In this document: positions 50,781 through 60,694 of the stretch, in pieces
How positions within the stretch are numbered: the stretch's first letter is position 1
Layout of the letters: each line of letters starts with the position of its first letter
Origin: Oxytricha trifallax
Lineage: Eukaryota; Ciliophora; Spirotrichea; Sporadotrichida; Oxytrichidae
Assembly: GCA_000711775.1 (NCBI GenBank)
Contig: ARYC01002446.1
Coordinates: forward strand, 1 to 64,000
Direction: 5' to 3'
DNA length: 64,000 nt
Program-made: the position numbers and the translations under genes
Notes under the pieces: model-generated
Told to the model about the DNA's origin: nothing
What the model saw: only the letters and a program-made list of their open reading frames with translations
Databases searched by the model: none

Positions 50781-50989
50781 AATTTCGCTAATTTGTATTT
50801 CTAATTTTGCAATTTGACCTAATTTCTCTACTAACTCCAATAAGACACCAACTATACACTACAAATCAAAGCACTTATAAACCTCACTAAGGGGTTTTGA
50901 GGTTTTGAATGTAGTCAGGAAAAGCTTGTGAGTGACAGGCAACGGCATTACTGAAAGTAAACCCTAATACTCCATTGTGATAAAATTCA

Positions 50990-51545
50990 TAAATATAAAG
51001 TAAATAATTATTACTTTTATTACTACTACTAAAGATGGAGCTTGGAGCAACTACATTAGTGGGCACTGATAGAGTTGAAGGCGAGGGACATGGCCCCCAG
51101 GATCAAGCTAGCTGCTAGCTCCGAAGAGCCTAGTTTTCAATTCTTAGGTGGTGACTGTAAGAAAGAAGAGAAGCTGATGAGGTTATGTGCATTGATAACG
51201 AAGCTCTTTATGATATCTACTTCAGAATTCTAAAATTCTCATCCCAACCTATGTTGATCTTAACCACTTGATCTCAGCTGGTACTTAAACTTTACCTTCT
51301 GCTTAAGATTCCCAGGTCAATTGAACTCTGATCTCAGAAAAAAATAAAAACGGGAATTTATAGCTACCACCGCACTACTGGAGGCAGGGGAGATGCACCC
51401 CAGGATAAATCCCGAATGGCAGTTAGGGACCTAAAAGGCTGGCCACCGGTAGTCCAGTGAGGCCCGTAGACATTAAATATATTAAACCTAATCAACTAAT
51501 CAAAATTTAAACTAACATATTTAATAGTAGTAGTAATAAAAGTAA
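50990..51545. repeat. Short inverted repeat enclosing a GC-rich patch
   Basis: AATAATTATTACTTTTATTA followed by CTACTACTA at about 50995-51030 is mirrored by TAGTAGTAGTAATAAAAGTA at about 51505-51535. It encloses a GC-rich stretch (51040-51470) that includes the beta-tubulin fragment. Two similar GC-rich words (GGCCCCCAGGATC near 51091 and GCACCCCAGGATA near 51394) bracket that fragment. Confidence 0.5.
51161..51341 (+). pseudogene. Beta-tubulin fragment
   Basis: Three pieces in sequence match the middle of beta-tubulin (about residues 200-253): ADEVMCIDNEALYDIYFRIL, then in another frame PTYVDLNHLISA, then LRFPGQLNSDLRK. A small deletion removes the usual MSGVTT area between the last two. 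Neither end continues as tubulin. With its frameshifts and truncation this is a captured or decaying fragment, or one MDS of a germline tubulin paralogue. Confidence 0.8.
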
Positions 51546-52284
51546 TAATGATTATATATTAAGTACTAGATTATTAAAGTTAATCTCTAGTATTTATTTT
51601 ACCTTTCAGTTAATATCTAATCTATAAAGTAAATAAAGCATTTTAATTAAATTTTGTTAAAGTTAATAAATAATCAAACTTTTATCCCAACATATTAATC
51701 ATTCAGTTAATTAATATTAATGGGGTTTATAGATTTCAATTTGATGCCTTGTTTAGCTCAAAGCAATCTCTCTGATAGCTATATCGTGCATCTAACTGTC
51801 AAAAATGCACAAATAAATATTTAATCAACCCAAATAAATCCTATTTTTTATGATAGTTATTTTAATGACATTTTATTTGTATCATTAGAGTGTTCCATTT
51901 AAATTTTAATCGCCTAAAAAAAAGATTAAGTTCTTATATTTTAACTTACCAAATTATTATATTTTTGATAATTTAAATGTAAAATAAATTCCTGTTAACT
52001 ATTTTATATCAGAACTGTTTCAGAATTTCGATCTCTAGCTCTAACTATCGTATTTGCAAATATTGGTACTTAAGTTTTTTCTAATCACATTCTTATAATT
52101 TTTGGGGTTTAAATTCTTAGTAGAAATTATTGATGAAGTTGGATTTAAATGACATAAATTTAATTTCTAAGATTAATGAGACTTAAAAGAAACTTATGTT
52201 AAAAATTCATATTATTTAGACTACATACCCATATTTTGATAGTAATAAATCATTTTTCAATTAAAAGTTAATATTTAAATCTAA
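51546..52284. other. AT-rich spacer
   Basis: No supported gene or repeat. Confidence 0.5.
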
Positions 52285-52286
52285 TA

Positions 52287-52745
52287 TTGCTAAAATAGAT
52301 TATTTGGATTGGGAAATTTAAATAAATAAATAATAAGTTTAAATTAAAATTAATATAACTGCAATTAGATAGGTATGCTTATAGATCAAATTTGGCTTAG
52401 GGTACTTACCGTTATGTTTCAAAGGTTTTACTGTGTATCTCTAATGTTTCTGTAAAATGCCGAATAAAAAATTGAGTTGACCGTAGTTGTCTGTTCTAAT
52501 TTTCACAGTATAGGGTAAAACACACGGAGTTGTCTAGTTGACCGTGATATTTGGCCAACTTCTGGATTTATCTATTATATATTATATATTTAATTAATTT
52601 TATTATCTAATTTAAAACTTTAAAAAATAAATAATTAATTAGCATAGTTGACTAGTTGACTAGTTGTCCGGTTGTCTATGGGTTTTTTTGGACAACTAGA
52701 TTTAATGGAAGATATATTTATAATTAATGTGCAGAGGTATTTAAA
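52287..52745. repeat. Left inverted end of the Rep element, with iterated GTTGACT/GTTGTC words
   Basis: About 52470-52735 contains clustered words AGTTGACCGTAGTTGTCTG, AGTTGTCTAGTTGACCG and a tandem AGTTGACTAGTTGACTAGTT, followed by GGTTGTC. Their complements occur in the right end (58245-58697). Rep proteins usually recognise such iterons near a replication origin; that role here is inference. Confidence 0.7.
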
Positions 52746-52902
52746 TATAAATCGTGTACTTAACAATGGAATTTGTGTGATATTATAAATGCAATTCTGC
52801 TATCACTGAAGCTCATAGACTAGTTCTACATTTTCTTAGATTACGGTGCTCACTTCACTGCTCACATCTTTGTTCTGCGACTGGCAATCTGTGCTTTATT
52901 CA

Positions 52903-53182
52903 TCAAGCCGTGCTATAAAGTTTTTGCGAGGTCCACTATTCTGAAAGGTAACTTATTGTCAGATCTTTTCTAGACGCCTCTTAAATCAACTAAACAGCAC
53001 CTGGCTTTGAAAGCTTCGCGGTCGATCTCTTCTCGTTTATCGAATTGAATTGCAAGGAATTCGTCGTGAATACTATTACACTGCCTGCGTATTCAAGAGA
53101 GACATCTCCGTATTTGACTTCTGTTGAGTAGCCTCCTCTCTTTAACAATCTTTTCATCTTAGCTACTTTATCTTAAGTGATT
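52903..53182 (-). pseudogene. Rep-type protein, C-terminal SF3 helicase part
   Basis: Continues the protein of 57255-58117 beyond the TBE d insertion. The minus strand reads LKRGGYSTEVKYGDVSLEY then SVIVFTTNSLQF, the latter matching SF3 motif C (hydrophobic run ending in Ser/Thr-Asn). It runs to TGA at about 52903. Removing TBE d and one ATT leaves a one-base frame offset to the N-terminal part, so the gene was already or later damaged. Confidence 0.7.
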
Positions 53183-53299
53183 CAAAACCCCAAAACCCCT
53201 TAATGAGGTTTATTAGTGCTTTGATTTGTAGGGAATTTGTTAGGGGTTGGGGTTATTAATAGGTTTTAATGTGAAATTTATAGTAAATGTATTTAATTT

Positions 53300-54690
53300 A
53301 ATCACTCAAAATGCACTTTTGGATCATGTGGGAGAGGTCTGAAGTTTATCTTACTTAACCACAACTCTTTCTGCTCTATTGATATGTCTGATCTTGAGTT
53401 TGGTTTTGTTATTATTGATTCTGCCATATGTTTTATTGATTGAGATACTTTGGTTTTGTCTATAAACTACTTGATTCTTTACTTAGCATCTTTCTCGAAC
53501 CTTGTAGAGTAGTAATCGTTGCGAGGCATATCGCACTCTATTATTATTGCTACTAAACCCCACACATCCCACTAAAAGTCACCATCTCTCCAGTCTTCTC
53601 TTTCAGGATAATAGCCTTGAGTTCCCATTACAGTTCCAAGCTTGAGACTTCCACTCTTTAGGCTCTGTTGAAATCGATTATTGCCACTCTTACTGGAGAA
53701 AAGTTTATCATAATATTTTCTGGCTTTAAATCTCTGTGAACAAACCCTAACTTGTGAAACTATTTAATGCCTTGTATGGTCTGAGTTGCTATTTATCCAA
53801 GTTACTTATGATTCCTATGATCTGTTATGAAATCTCTTAGAGTCATTTCATAGAGTGGGAGTCTGAAAGCAACATGATCCTTGGCAAGGAGAACAGCATC
53901 TAGCATGATTAAGTAACACAATCTTTAAACTTTGCTTGAGTGAATACTTGATACTCATTTGTAAACTCCATCTAATATTTATCATCACTTAAGAGATAGT
54001 GAAGGGATACACCTTGTAAGCATATTGATGATCATTGATAACTTTCTTATCAAAGAAGTCCTCTAGAATAAGATAACTTTAAAGAGAAGTATCTAAATCT
54101 AACTACGCAAGAAATGGTATTTTCTTGTATTGAATTTTGATCATGATTTTTGTGATTTCAGAGGTTAGTTGGTTACGAGCCTTCTTTACGTACTCTAACT
54201 CACTAGATTATTCAGGCACTACCGCTTTAGAATATTCCCTCGATTTTCTTTTGTTGAGAAGCTTCAACTCAACTTCATGCTTTTAAATTTCTATGTCTTT
54301 TTTGTGAGCTTTTAAAAGAAGTTTCTTCAAGTCTCTTGTATGAGAGTACTACTTATGGCACTCAAAGCAATCATACTTCCCATCGATTTTGTCATGCTAT
54401 AAATATACAGTAGACTTGGCTTCTCTATGCTCCTTCATATGTCTATACCAGCTTGATTTATGAGCGAAATCTCTCTCACACAGCTCACAAAAGTATACTT
54501 CTATTTCTTCAGTTTGTATAGGAATATCATTAATACCTTTCTCCTCCTCTCTGTCTCCCTCACATTTATTGCCATTTATATTCTATTATTAATTTCTATT
54601 TTAATAACATAGACCTCTAGTGATAGCTCTGGTAGTTCTTTAAGAGAGTTCATCTCACAGCTATCACACTTTTTATTGCTGCCAAAGGTT
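53300..54690 (-). pseudogene. TBE d zinc-finger/kinase gene
   Basis: Fingers near 54310-54530 (YFCELCERDFAHKSSWYRHM and YDCFECHKQYSHTRDLKK); the second finger has lost a His (KLLLKAH instead of KHLLKAH). Kinase core FVHRDLKPENIMIN with AIIDFNRA near 53690-53750; here HRD and DFN Asp are both present. Frames change between the two halves, so no continuous protein can be made. Confidence 0.78.
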
Positions 54691-55312
54691 AGTCTCATTT
54701 AGTTTGATTGGAAGTGCTGTTGTTTTTCTTAAAATGTTAGCGCTCATATTTAAATTCGAATTTAAAATTATAAAACTGCCTCTATAACTGAGAGCTTATA
54801 TGATAGCTTTGCAAGCCTACAAGTTTCAAGGGAAGTTCTTAGAGTATTAGAGAAGAAAAATAAGTGTTAAGAGACAATCCAGCTCTAAATATGGAGGAGG
54901 AAGTAACAATTTTTACTATCAATAATAAGTTGATTACAGCACGTACCGATTTAGGAGGTGCACCTAATTAAGTACGTACTGCTTTAGGAGGTATTTTATG
55001 ATTTTATGATTAAAATTAGGGTGCTCCTAATTAAGTACTTGCATTAATTAATGCTCCTAATTAAGTACTAGCATTTTAGGAGCTGCTCCTAATTAAGTAC
55101 GTACCAATTTAAATTTAAAAATATGGAGCTATAACAATAGAAATTGATATCAATCTCTCAAGTTTGAAACCAGTTCTCAAAACCTTCTCCATATCCTTCT
55201 TGGAGGTAGACCTCCTATAGGATGCCCATATTTAATAGTAAGTTTTACAGAGGTAAGTAATTGAAATCAATAAACTTAAATTTGAATATCATTTCTTAAA
55301 TCTGTAAACAAG

Positions 55313-56090
55313 ATGGAGTCAATGAATGATGCAATGAAAAGAGTGCAAGCACAAGAATTAATTCAAAGATTGAGAAGCAAGGAGGTTTTGCATCGCTACC
55401 TGGTGCAGCAAGGTAATGAACTAAAAGTGGCTAATCTTGATTATGTAGTTGGTTTGTTCTTGCCAACGATGGAAGGTACTAAAATTTCATTTCTAAGAGC
55501 CATACTCTGCGAAGAGAAGAAAGCATTGAAAACTTAAGATGTAAAGTTTGCAGAGATCCCAAACTATCCAGAAATCTCAGTGACTAACTTATCTGATGTT
55601 GCTATGAATGACCCAGGTTTCGCTGTACCTGCGTACTAAGAAGCAGTTGTCAAATAAGCTACCTGAAAGAAACTATTTCTTTGGCATACTTGCAACAATT
55701 AAAGGTGATTACTTGAAAGAAATTATTCAAGAATCTCATAAGAAAAGGTACAGCATCTCTTCAGAGATAAAGACAAACAAGGGATCAAGATAAGTGAGAG
55801 CTGGCTATCAGAGCTGCAGAAGAACCCTTATATTTCAAGTAAGATTTTTAGCTTAACTCTTTAGAAAAATCTGGTACTGGCATCTTTTTGATGAAGGAAT
55901 AGAGCAAGCTTCACAGAGAGAGAAAGTCGCAGACGAAGCATGAAGTTAGCAAGAGACTTTATTCAAATATTATGCCGCCAGAGTCAATGAACCTAGATGC
56001 TGGAGCTGGCAGCAAGAGAAGAAACCTTGGAGGAGGGAAGCAAGAAGTAGAAGAAAAGAAAGAGAAGCCAGCTCTCACCAAAGAGTTTTA
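55313..56090 (+). pseudogene. TBE d 22-kDa protein gene, frameshifted
   Basis: ATG 55313 opens MESMNDAMKRVQAQELIQRL and stays open through VGLFLPTMEGTKISFLRAIL and AEIPNYPEISVTNLSD to about 55663. KGDYLKEIIQESHKKRYSIS and SELQKNPYISSKI follow in other frames. Two or more indels. Domain unknown. Confidence 0.75.
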
Positions 56091-56109
56091 AATGTGACTT
56101 AAATATTCA

Positions 56110-57130
56110 TTAACTTAACTCTAAAACTTATTTATATACATTCACTCTCCCTTCTTTAGCACACTTTTATGCCAACTAATTATCAACTCTCTTAGCTGAA
56201 CTTTTTATAAAATCGACTGTATCAATAGGTAGGTCATGCATCAGGTGGTATAGCAGCAGTTTCTTATAATGACCTTTTAGTATACCCCAGTAGAATTCAA
56301 TTCCATTAAACTATGGACTGTAAGGCACATTGAACACTGGCGTTATTCTAAGTTGTTCATAACACTTCCTTGTATCTTTTGTCTTATGAACTGAAAGATT
56401 ATCAACAAACAGTATAATCTCTTATTCAGGGTACTTCTCTCTCAGCTGCTCTAAGAACTTAATATACTGCTCTGTCTTAATAGAGCGAGGATGAATAACA
56501 TAAGTTTCTAACCAGCATCCTCGCTAATACCTCCAAGAATTGCCATTGTTTATACCTTGACTTTCTAGTCACATACTTCTATATTACTATGCCTCATATA
56601 CCAAGACTTCTAGATGAAAGTGTTGAAGGTAAACACAGCCTCGTCAGCATGAATAAACTTAATAATATTCTATTAGGCTCTCTGCATTTAATTATAAATA
56701 TAATTTAAGTCGTTATTGTAAAATGGCAGAGTGAAATCAATTAATCTCTTGATACGATTTACACCTTTGTAAGAGATACAGTTTCGTTTATAAATGTTTG
56801 CAACAGATTATGCAGAGATCTTCAACTCAGGGAACTGGCGGTGAAACATAATAGCTCGTTAGTCGAGAGAGAAGTGAGCCCAATACTTCCAAGTTTTTTC
56901 ATTAATAAGATAGTCAATATGCTTCTATAGAAACTTTGACTTCCTCTTAGGCTAAGAATTCAGCTATTATTGCTTTAATTACACAGCTTTCAAGCAGTGA
57001 GAGCGAACAGTTGATGGACTACGCTTTAAGAGCAGTGCAATAGACTTATAGTTCAGTACTGGTTTGACTTATTCACTATACATATCACATCCATAACGCA
57101 GTTTAAACACTAAATCTATATACTCTTCAT
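56110..57130 (-). pseudogene. TBE d 42-kDa DDE transposase, frameshifted
   Basis: The N-terminal DNA-binding region has FHRQFPELKIS and ANIYKRNCISYKGVNRIKR (about 56760-56840). A first-Asp block FIHADEAVFTFNTFI (about 56640) and a LLIDNLSVHKT second-Asp block (about 56400) follow. At least two frame changes. Convergent with the 22-kDa gene. Confidence 0.78.
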
Positions 57131-57254
57131 CATAAATAGACCCCAAAAGCTTGCTATTTTAGTCTCGCATTTAATTAATAACCCCAACCCCTAACAAATT
57201 CCCTACAAATCAAAGCACTTATAAACCTCATTAAGGGGTTTTGGGGTTTTGATT

Positions 57255-58117
57255 ATCATTCATTTCATCCATTAATATTATCTGAGGCTGGAATTTTACT
57301 GGAATTACTTGGAGTTTACAATGAGACTGGCTTTCCTAAAGCACATCGCACACGAATATTTACTACAACATCTTTACTATGCTTGTCTTTCCTGTATCTG
57401 CCTTTCCATATAACCATACGCATCATTTCTTTCAGTTCAATCTCTTTAAAATGACTTGAAAAAGCGCATCTACAGCCTCAGCATATCCCCATTCCTAAAA
57501 CTGGTCAAATTTTATTGTATCTCTCATATCCTTCTAGTCAATGCTTCTAATAGCATATGTTTAAAGAGATTCCAGTATTGGTATATATTTTCTCTCTAGC
57601 AAGCCTGATCCCATAACATCTTCATTATTCCTCTTAACCGGTGTTCAACCTCTTGAATTAGTACTAAATCACAAGGACTTTGCCAATGCTTCATAATTTA
57701 GTCGTTTAAGTGACGTATCTCACCATTTTGCAATAACTCTGTGAACTCTACCATCATTTGCTACTTAGTTTTTGATTGAGATTAGTTAGACGAGACTCTT
57801 GAACTTTAAGCTTGAGAAATAGTTTGATTCATGATAAAACTATCTTAGTCTCTTGCTATGAGTATGATTTTAGGGTTAAATTTGAGTAGTTCCTAAATAT
57901 TCTTACAATAAGACTTTGTGATCTTAATGTTTAAGCGGTTGAGGATCTTAGCACCAGCACACTTGGATTGCTTAAAGTATGTTTTATGGAGACCAAGAGA
58001 GGTTTGAAGGCAAGTAATTTAAATGTAATGCTTTTTATTCTAAACATCTGAGTATATGTTGACAGCTTCGATATTTTGTTTCTGTCTTTTATGCTTTGTA
58101 AAACAGTGATTGAACTT
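57255..58117 (-). pseudogene. Rep-type protein, N-terminal and Walker A/B parts
   Basis: The first frame (57524-58117, 197 residues) starts after a TGA and has an FT pair at residues 6-7, KKHYIQI at 28-34 and SYCKN at 69-73. These are candidate HUH-endonuclease motifs I, II (His-x-x-Gln) and III (Tyr-Cys-Lys). A second frame then carries IKFDQFQEWGYAEAVDALFQ. After two TGA codons it reaches Walker A, WLYGKADTGKTSIVKML (about 57390), and Walker B, QIILMDEMND (about 57260), where TBE d interrupts. Walker A/B plus motif C across the insertion identify an SF3 helicase of the CRESS/Rep kind; the HUH part is less certain. Frameshift and nonsense codons make it a pseudogene. Confidence 0.7.
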
Positions 58118-58790
58118 TCAGAGATGTATGGGTAGAAGGACGAGTAGAAAAAGTGAAATCTATAATTTATTAGTTAATTAGAAAAATGTAAGTAAGTATA
58201 GAGAGATAAAATACGTTCTTAAGATAGCACTTCTCCATTTATTCCAATATTTAATTATGCACATTAATTATAAAAATATCTTCTATTAAATCTAGTTGTC
58301 CAAAAAAACCCATAGACAACCGGACAACTAGTCAACTTGTCAACTATGCTAATTAATTATTTATTTTTTAAAGTTTTAAATAATATAATAAAATTAATTA
58401 AATATATAATAGATAAATCCAGAAGTTGGCCAAATATCACGGTCAACTAGACAACTCCGTGTGTTTTACCGTATACTGTGAAGATTAGAACAGACAACTA
58501 CGGTCAACTCAAATTTTTATTCGACATTTTACAGAAACATTAGAGATACACTGTAAAACCTTTGAAACATAACGGTAAGTACCCTAAGCCAAATTTGATC
58601 TATAAGCATACCTATCTAATTGCAGTTATATTAATTTTAATTTAAACTTATTATTTATTTATTTAAATTTCCCAATCCAAATAATCTATTTTAGCAATAT
58701 TGGAATTATTCTAGCATCTCTTATATTTTAATTATTAATTTTTTTAATTTATAGTAAGTTATAAAAATAAAATTAATTATAGTTAAAATA

Positions 58791-59272
58791 TATTGGGGAG
58801 GATGTTTCCTGCACTCGAGGAAGTTCCCTATACTTTATTTTTATTTATATAAAATACAATAAATTTACTTAAATTCAAAATATTTATATTTAAGGACTTA
58901 TTAAAATTTATGAGTAGTTCCTGGAGTTTAGTTAGCATAAAATAAAACTGAGAACACTTGGACACCTCAAATACTTAAGAATTATATATAGTGGATCTAG
59001 ACCAGCCTAAAAATTTAAAAGTTCTTAGATTTATGGTATTTAAAAGAAAAAATATTGTGGTTAGAGGATGCTTAGAATTAATGCTAAAAGAGATATTGAC
59101 TAATTGATTTATAAATAAATTATAAATTTAATAATGAAATACTTCCAGAAAGTTGGTTGATAGTTGTTGAAAACATTAATTTAATAAAAAATTAAAAATA
59201 AAAAAAGTGCAGGAAACTTTTCTAAAATTTTTTTTTATCACAAACCAGTGCAGGAAACTTCCCCCCCAAAAT
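58791..59272. mobile_element. Small element A with GGGAAGTTTCCTGC-type tips
   Basis: The left tip TTGGGGAGGATGTTTCCTGC and right tip GCAGGAAACTTCCCCCCCAA are inverted; the interior is AT-rich with a second copy of GTGCAGGAAACTTTTC near 59206. Sister element B lies at 60246. No coding capacity. Confidence 0.6.
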
Positions 59273-59499
59273 TTAATTATTCTACTCTTATAATTATTTT
59301 ATAAATAGAATAATATACTATACATGGTTGATTATTTTATAATAAACTTGAATAAATTTAAAAGAATGAATATTTTATAAAGTAAAAATAAAATTAAATA
59401 AGTGGAAGAACCACTTTTAATGTGTTGTAATAATATATATTAACTATTGATTTTATTCTTATAAATTTTATTTACTGTGAAAATGTTCAATTTTGATCC

Positions 59500-60235
59500 T
59501 TTAAGATCACTGACTGACACCTCAGTCTGCTGTTGTAAATCTTTTTTACCTTTTAGGGTAGTCTTGTACACATAAATAAACCTCTGGGAGCTTATTTAAC
59601 TGGGTGTGATACCATATTTTATTCCAAATTTCTAGAAGGAATTATAGCTCATCTTTTGTGATACAGGTTAAATCCCATTTACAAACCAATTAGAATAGAT
59701 TCTTCAGGGATTTATCAAAAAATTGCAATCAGATTTTTGACATCTGTCTGCTCTATAAATTTATAGAATTCTTCCTTTCTCTTTTCTTATAAATCTCTTG
59801 TTTTTTTACCCCTACTGCATGTTTAACAAGTTGCTTGTTTTTCTTCTCCAACTCTTCTTTTAATTTTTTCAAGTTTCCAGCTAGTTTCTCTGTTCCCTGG
59901 CTTTACTTTCCTCATCTATTCCAATACACAATTAAATCTATGAAATTTTTAAAAACTTAAATTAATTAAATTCTTAGACGCTTCTTCTTCAATAAATCTC
60001 CATCATACTTGCAATAGACGGCATAAGATTTATTCCTCCTCATTAAGCCTATTTTTCTTTTTGGTTATAACTTCTCTAAAAAGAATAGATCTGTAGGCAT
60101 CTCTGTTGATTCCTGAAGGAATAAGCTTACGCTAGAGCTGTGGATACTTCACAACAGCTTTCTTGAGCAACATCTGCCTTTTAGCTTGACTGTCTATTAA
60201 ATTGGTTTCATTATCGATAAAATACAAAACAAAAG
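59500..60235 (-). CDS. Unassigned coding patch
   Basis: The minus-strand frame from about 60235 carries SQAKRQMLLKKAVVKYPQLQ, LIPSGINRDAYRSILFREVI and KKKNRLNEEEQILCRLLQ, then a TGA near 60015. Further Lys/Glu-rich pieces follow in shifted frames down to about 59520. Not recognised; it lies between the two small GGGAAGTTTCC elements. Confidence 0.4.
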
Positions 60236-60245
60236 GAAATTTTAA

Positions 60246-60694
60246 ATTCTGGGGAGGGGAAGTTTCCTGCCCCAAAGTTTTATATGCACCCAAGGGGGGA
60301 AGTTTCCTGCCTCCAAAAAGGTAGTTTCCTGCCCCCTTCGGAAGTTTTTGCCCCTTACATAAAAATATGAAATTTTTATATTTTTCAAAGAATCTTTATC
60401 ATCAATTATGATATAGTTATTTTTTATTTAGCTTAAAATATCATTTCTACCTTGATAATTAATTTACATTTTAATGAAAATCACATCAATTAACTAATAA
60501 AAAAAAATATTTTAGCCTTATATATAATATATAATTTTATAAATAATAATTATGTACCTTGAAAATTATATACTAACAAAAGTTGTTTAGTACATGGTTA
60601 AGGTAATTGAAATTGAAATTTATTTATTTCTAATATTTTTATTGACAAACAATATAAAATTTAATGTTGGGGGCAGGAAACTTCCCTCCCCCAA
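60246..60694. mobile_element. Small element B with repeated GGGGAAGTTTCCTGCCCC words
   Basis: The left tip GGGGAGGGGAAGTTTCCTGC and right tip GCAGGAAACTTCCCTCCCCC are inverted. The left 100 bp carry three further variants of the word in tandem. The remainder is AT-rich. The right tip coincides with the truncation point of TBE e. Confidence 0.65.

Larger units (their letters stand above)
45585..50907. mobile_element. TBE transposon copy c, diverged, with two nested elements
   Basis: The left terminal region is recognisable from TTTATAAGTGCTTTGATTTG, but the telomere-like tip is eroded (TCCCAAAATCATTTAG). The right tip GGGGTTTTGAGGTTTTG is intact and ends at 50907. AAT at 45582-45584 and 50908-50910 fits an ANT duplication. 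Removing the nested 414-bp MITE and 808-bp foldback, each with its 2-bp duplication, leaves about 4.1 kb, normal for TBE. Its sequence differs from copies b, d and e more than those do among themselves, so it is probably another TBE subfamily. Confidence 0.88.
53183..57251. mobile_element. TBE transposon copy d (full-length, 4069 bp)
   Basis: Both tips are perfect: CAAAACCCCAAAACCCCTTA at the left and GGGGTTTTGGGGTTTTG at the right. ATT flanks at 53180-53182 and 57252-57254 (ANT). The inner terminal region CCTACAAATCAAAGCACTTA is inverted at both ends. It carries the three TBE genes in standard order and serves as reference for the other copies. It sits within the Rep gene, right after Walker B. 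Confidence 0.96.
52287..58697. mobile_element. Rep-encoding element with ~450-bp inverted ends, split by TBE d
   Basis: Begins TTGCTAAAATAGATTATTTG and ends with its reverse complement; TA flanks at 52285-52286 and 58698-58699. The inverted ends (52287-52745 and 58245-58697) are about 90% or more identical by eye. Without TBE d (53183-57251) the element is about 2.34 kb and encodes one minus-strand protein with a Rep-type SF3 helicase. The first 12 bases differ at one position from the element at 10701 (TTGATAAAATAG), suggesting related end recognition. No DDE transposase is seen inside. Confidence 0.82.

Noticed and set aside
57524..58117. Calling the 197-codon frame a confident HUH endonuclease
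   Set aside because: Motif II is spaced unusually (His-x-x-Gln) and motif I is only an FT pair, so only the SF3 part is called with confidence.
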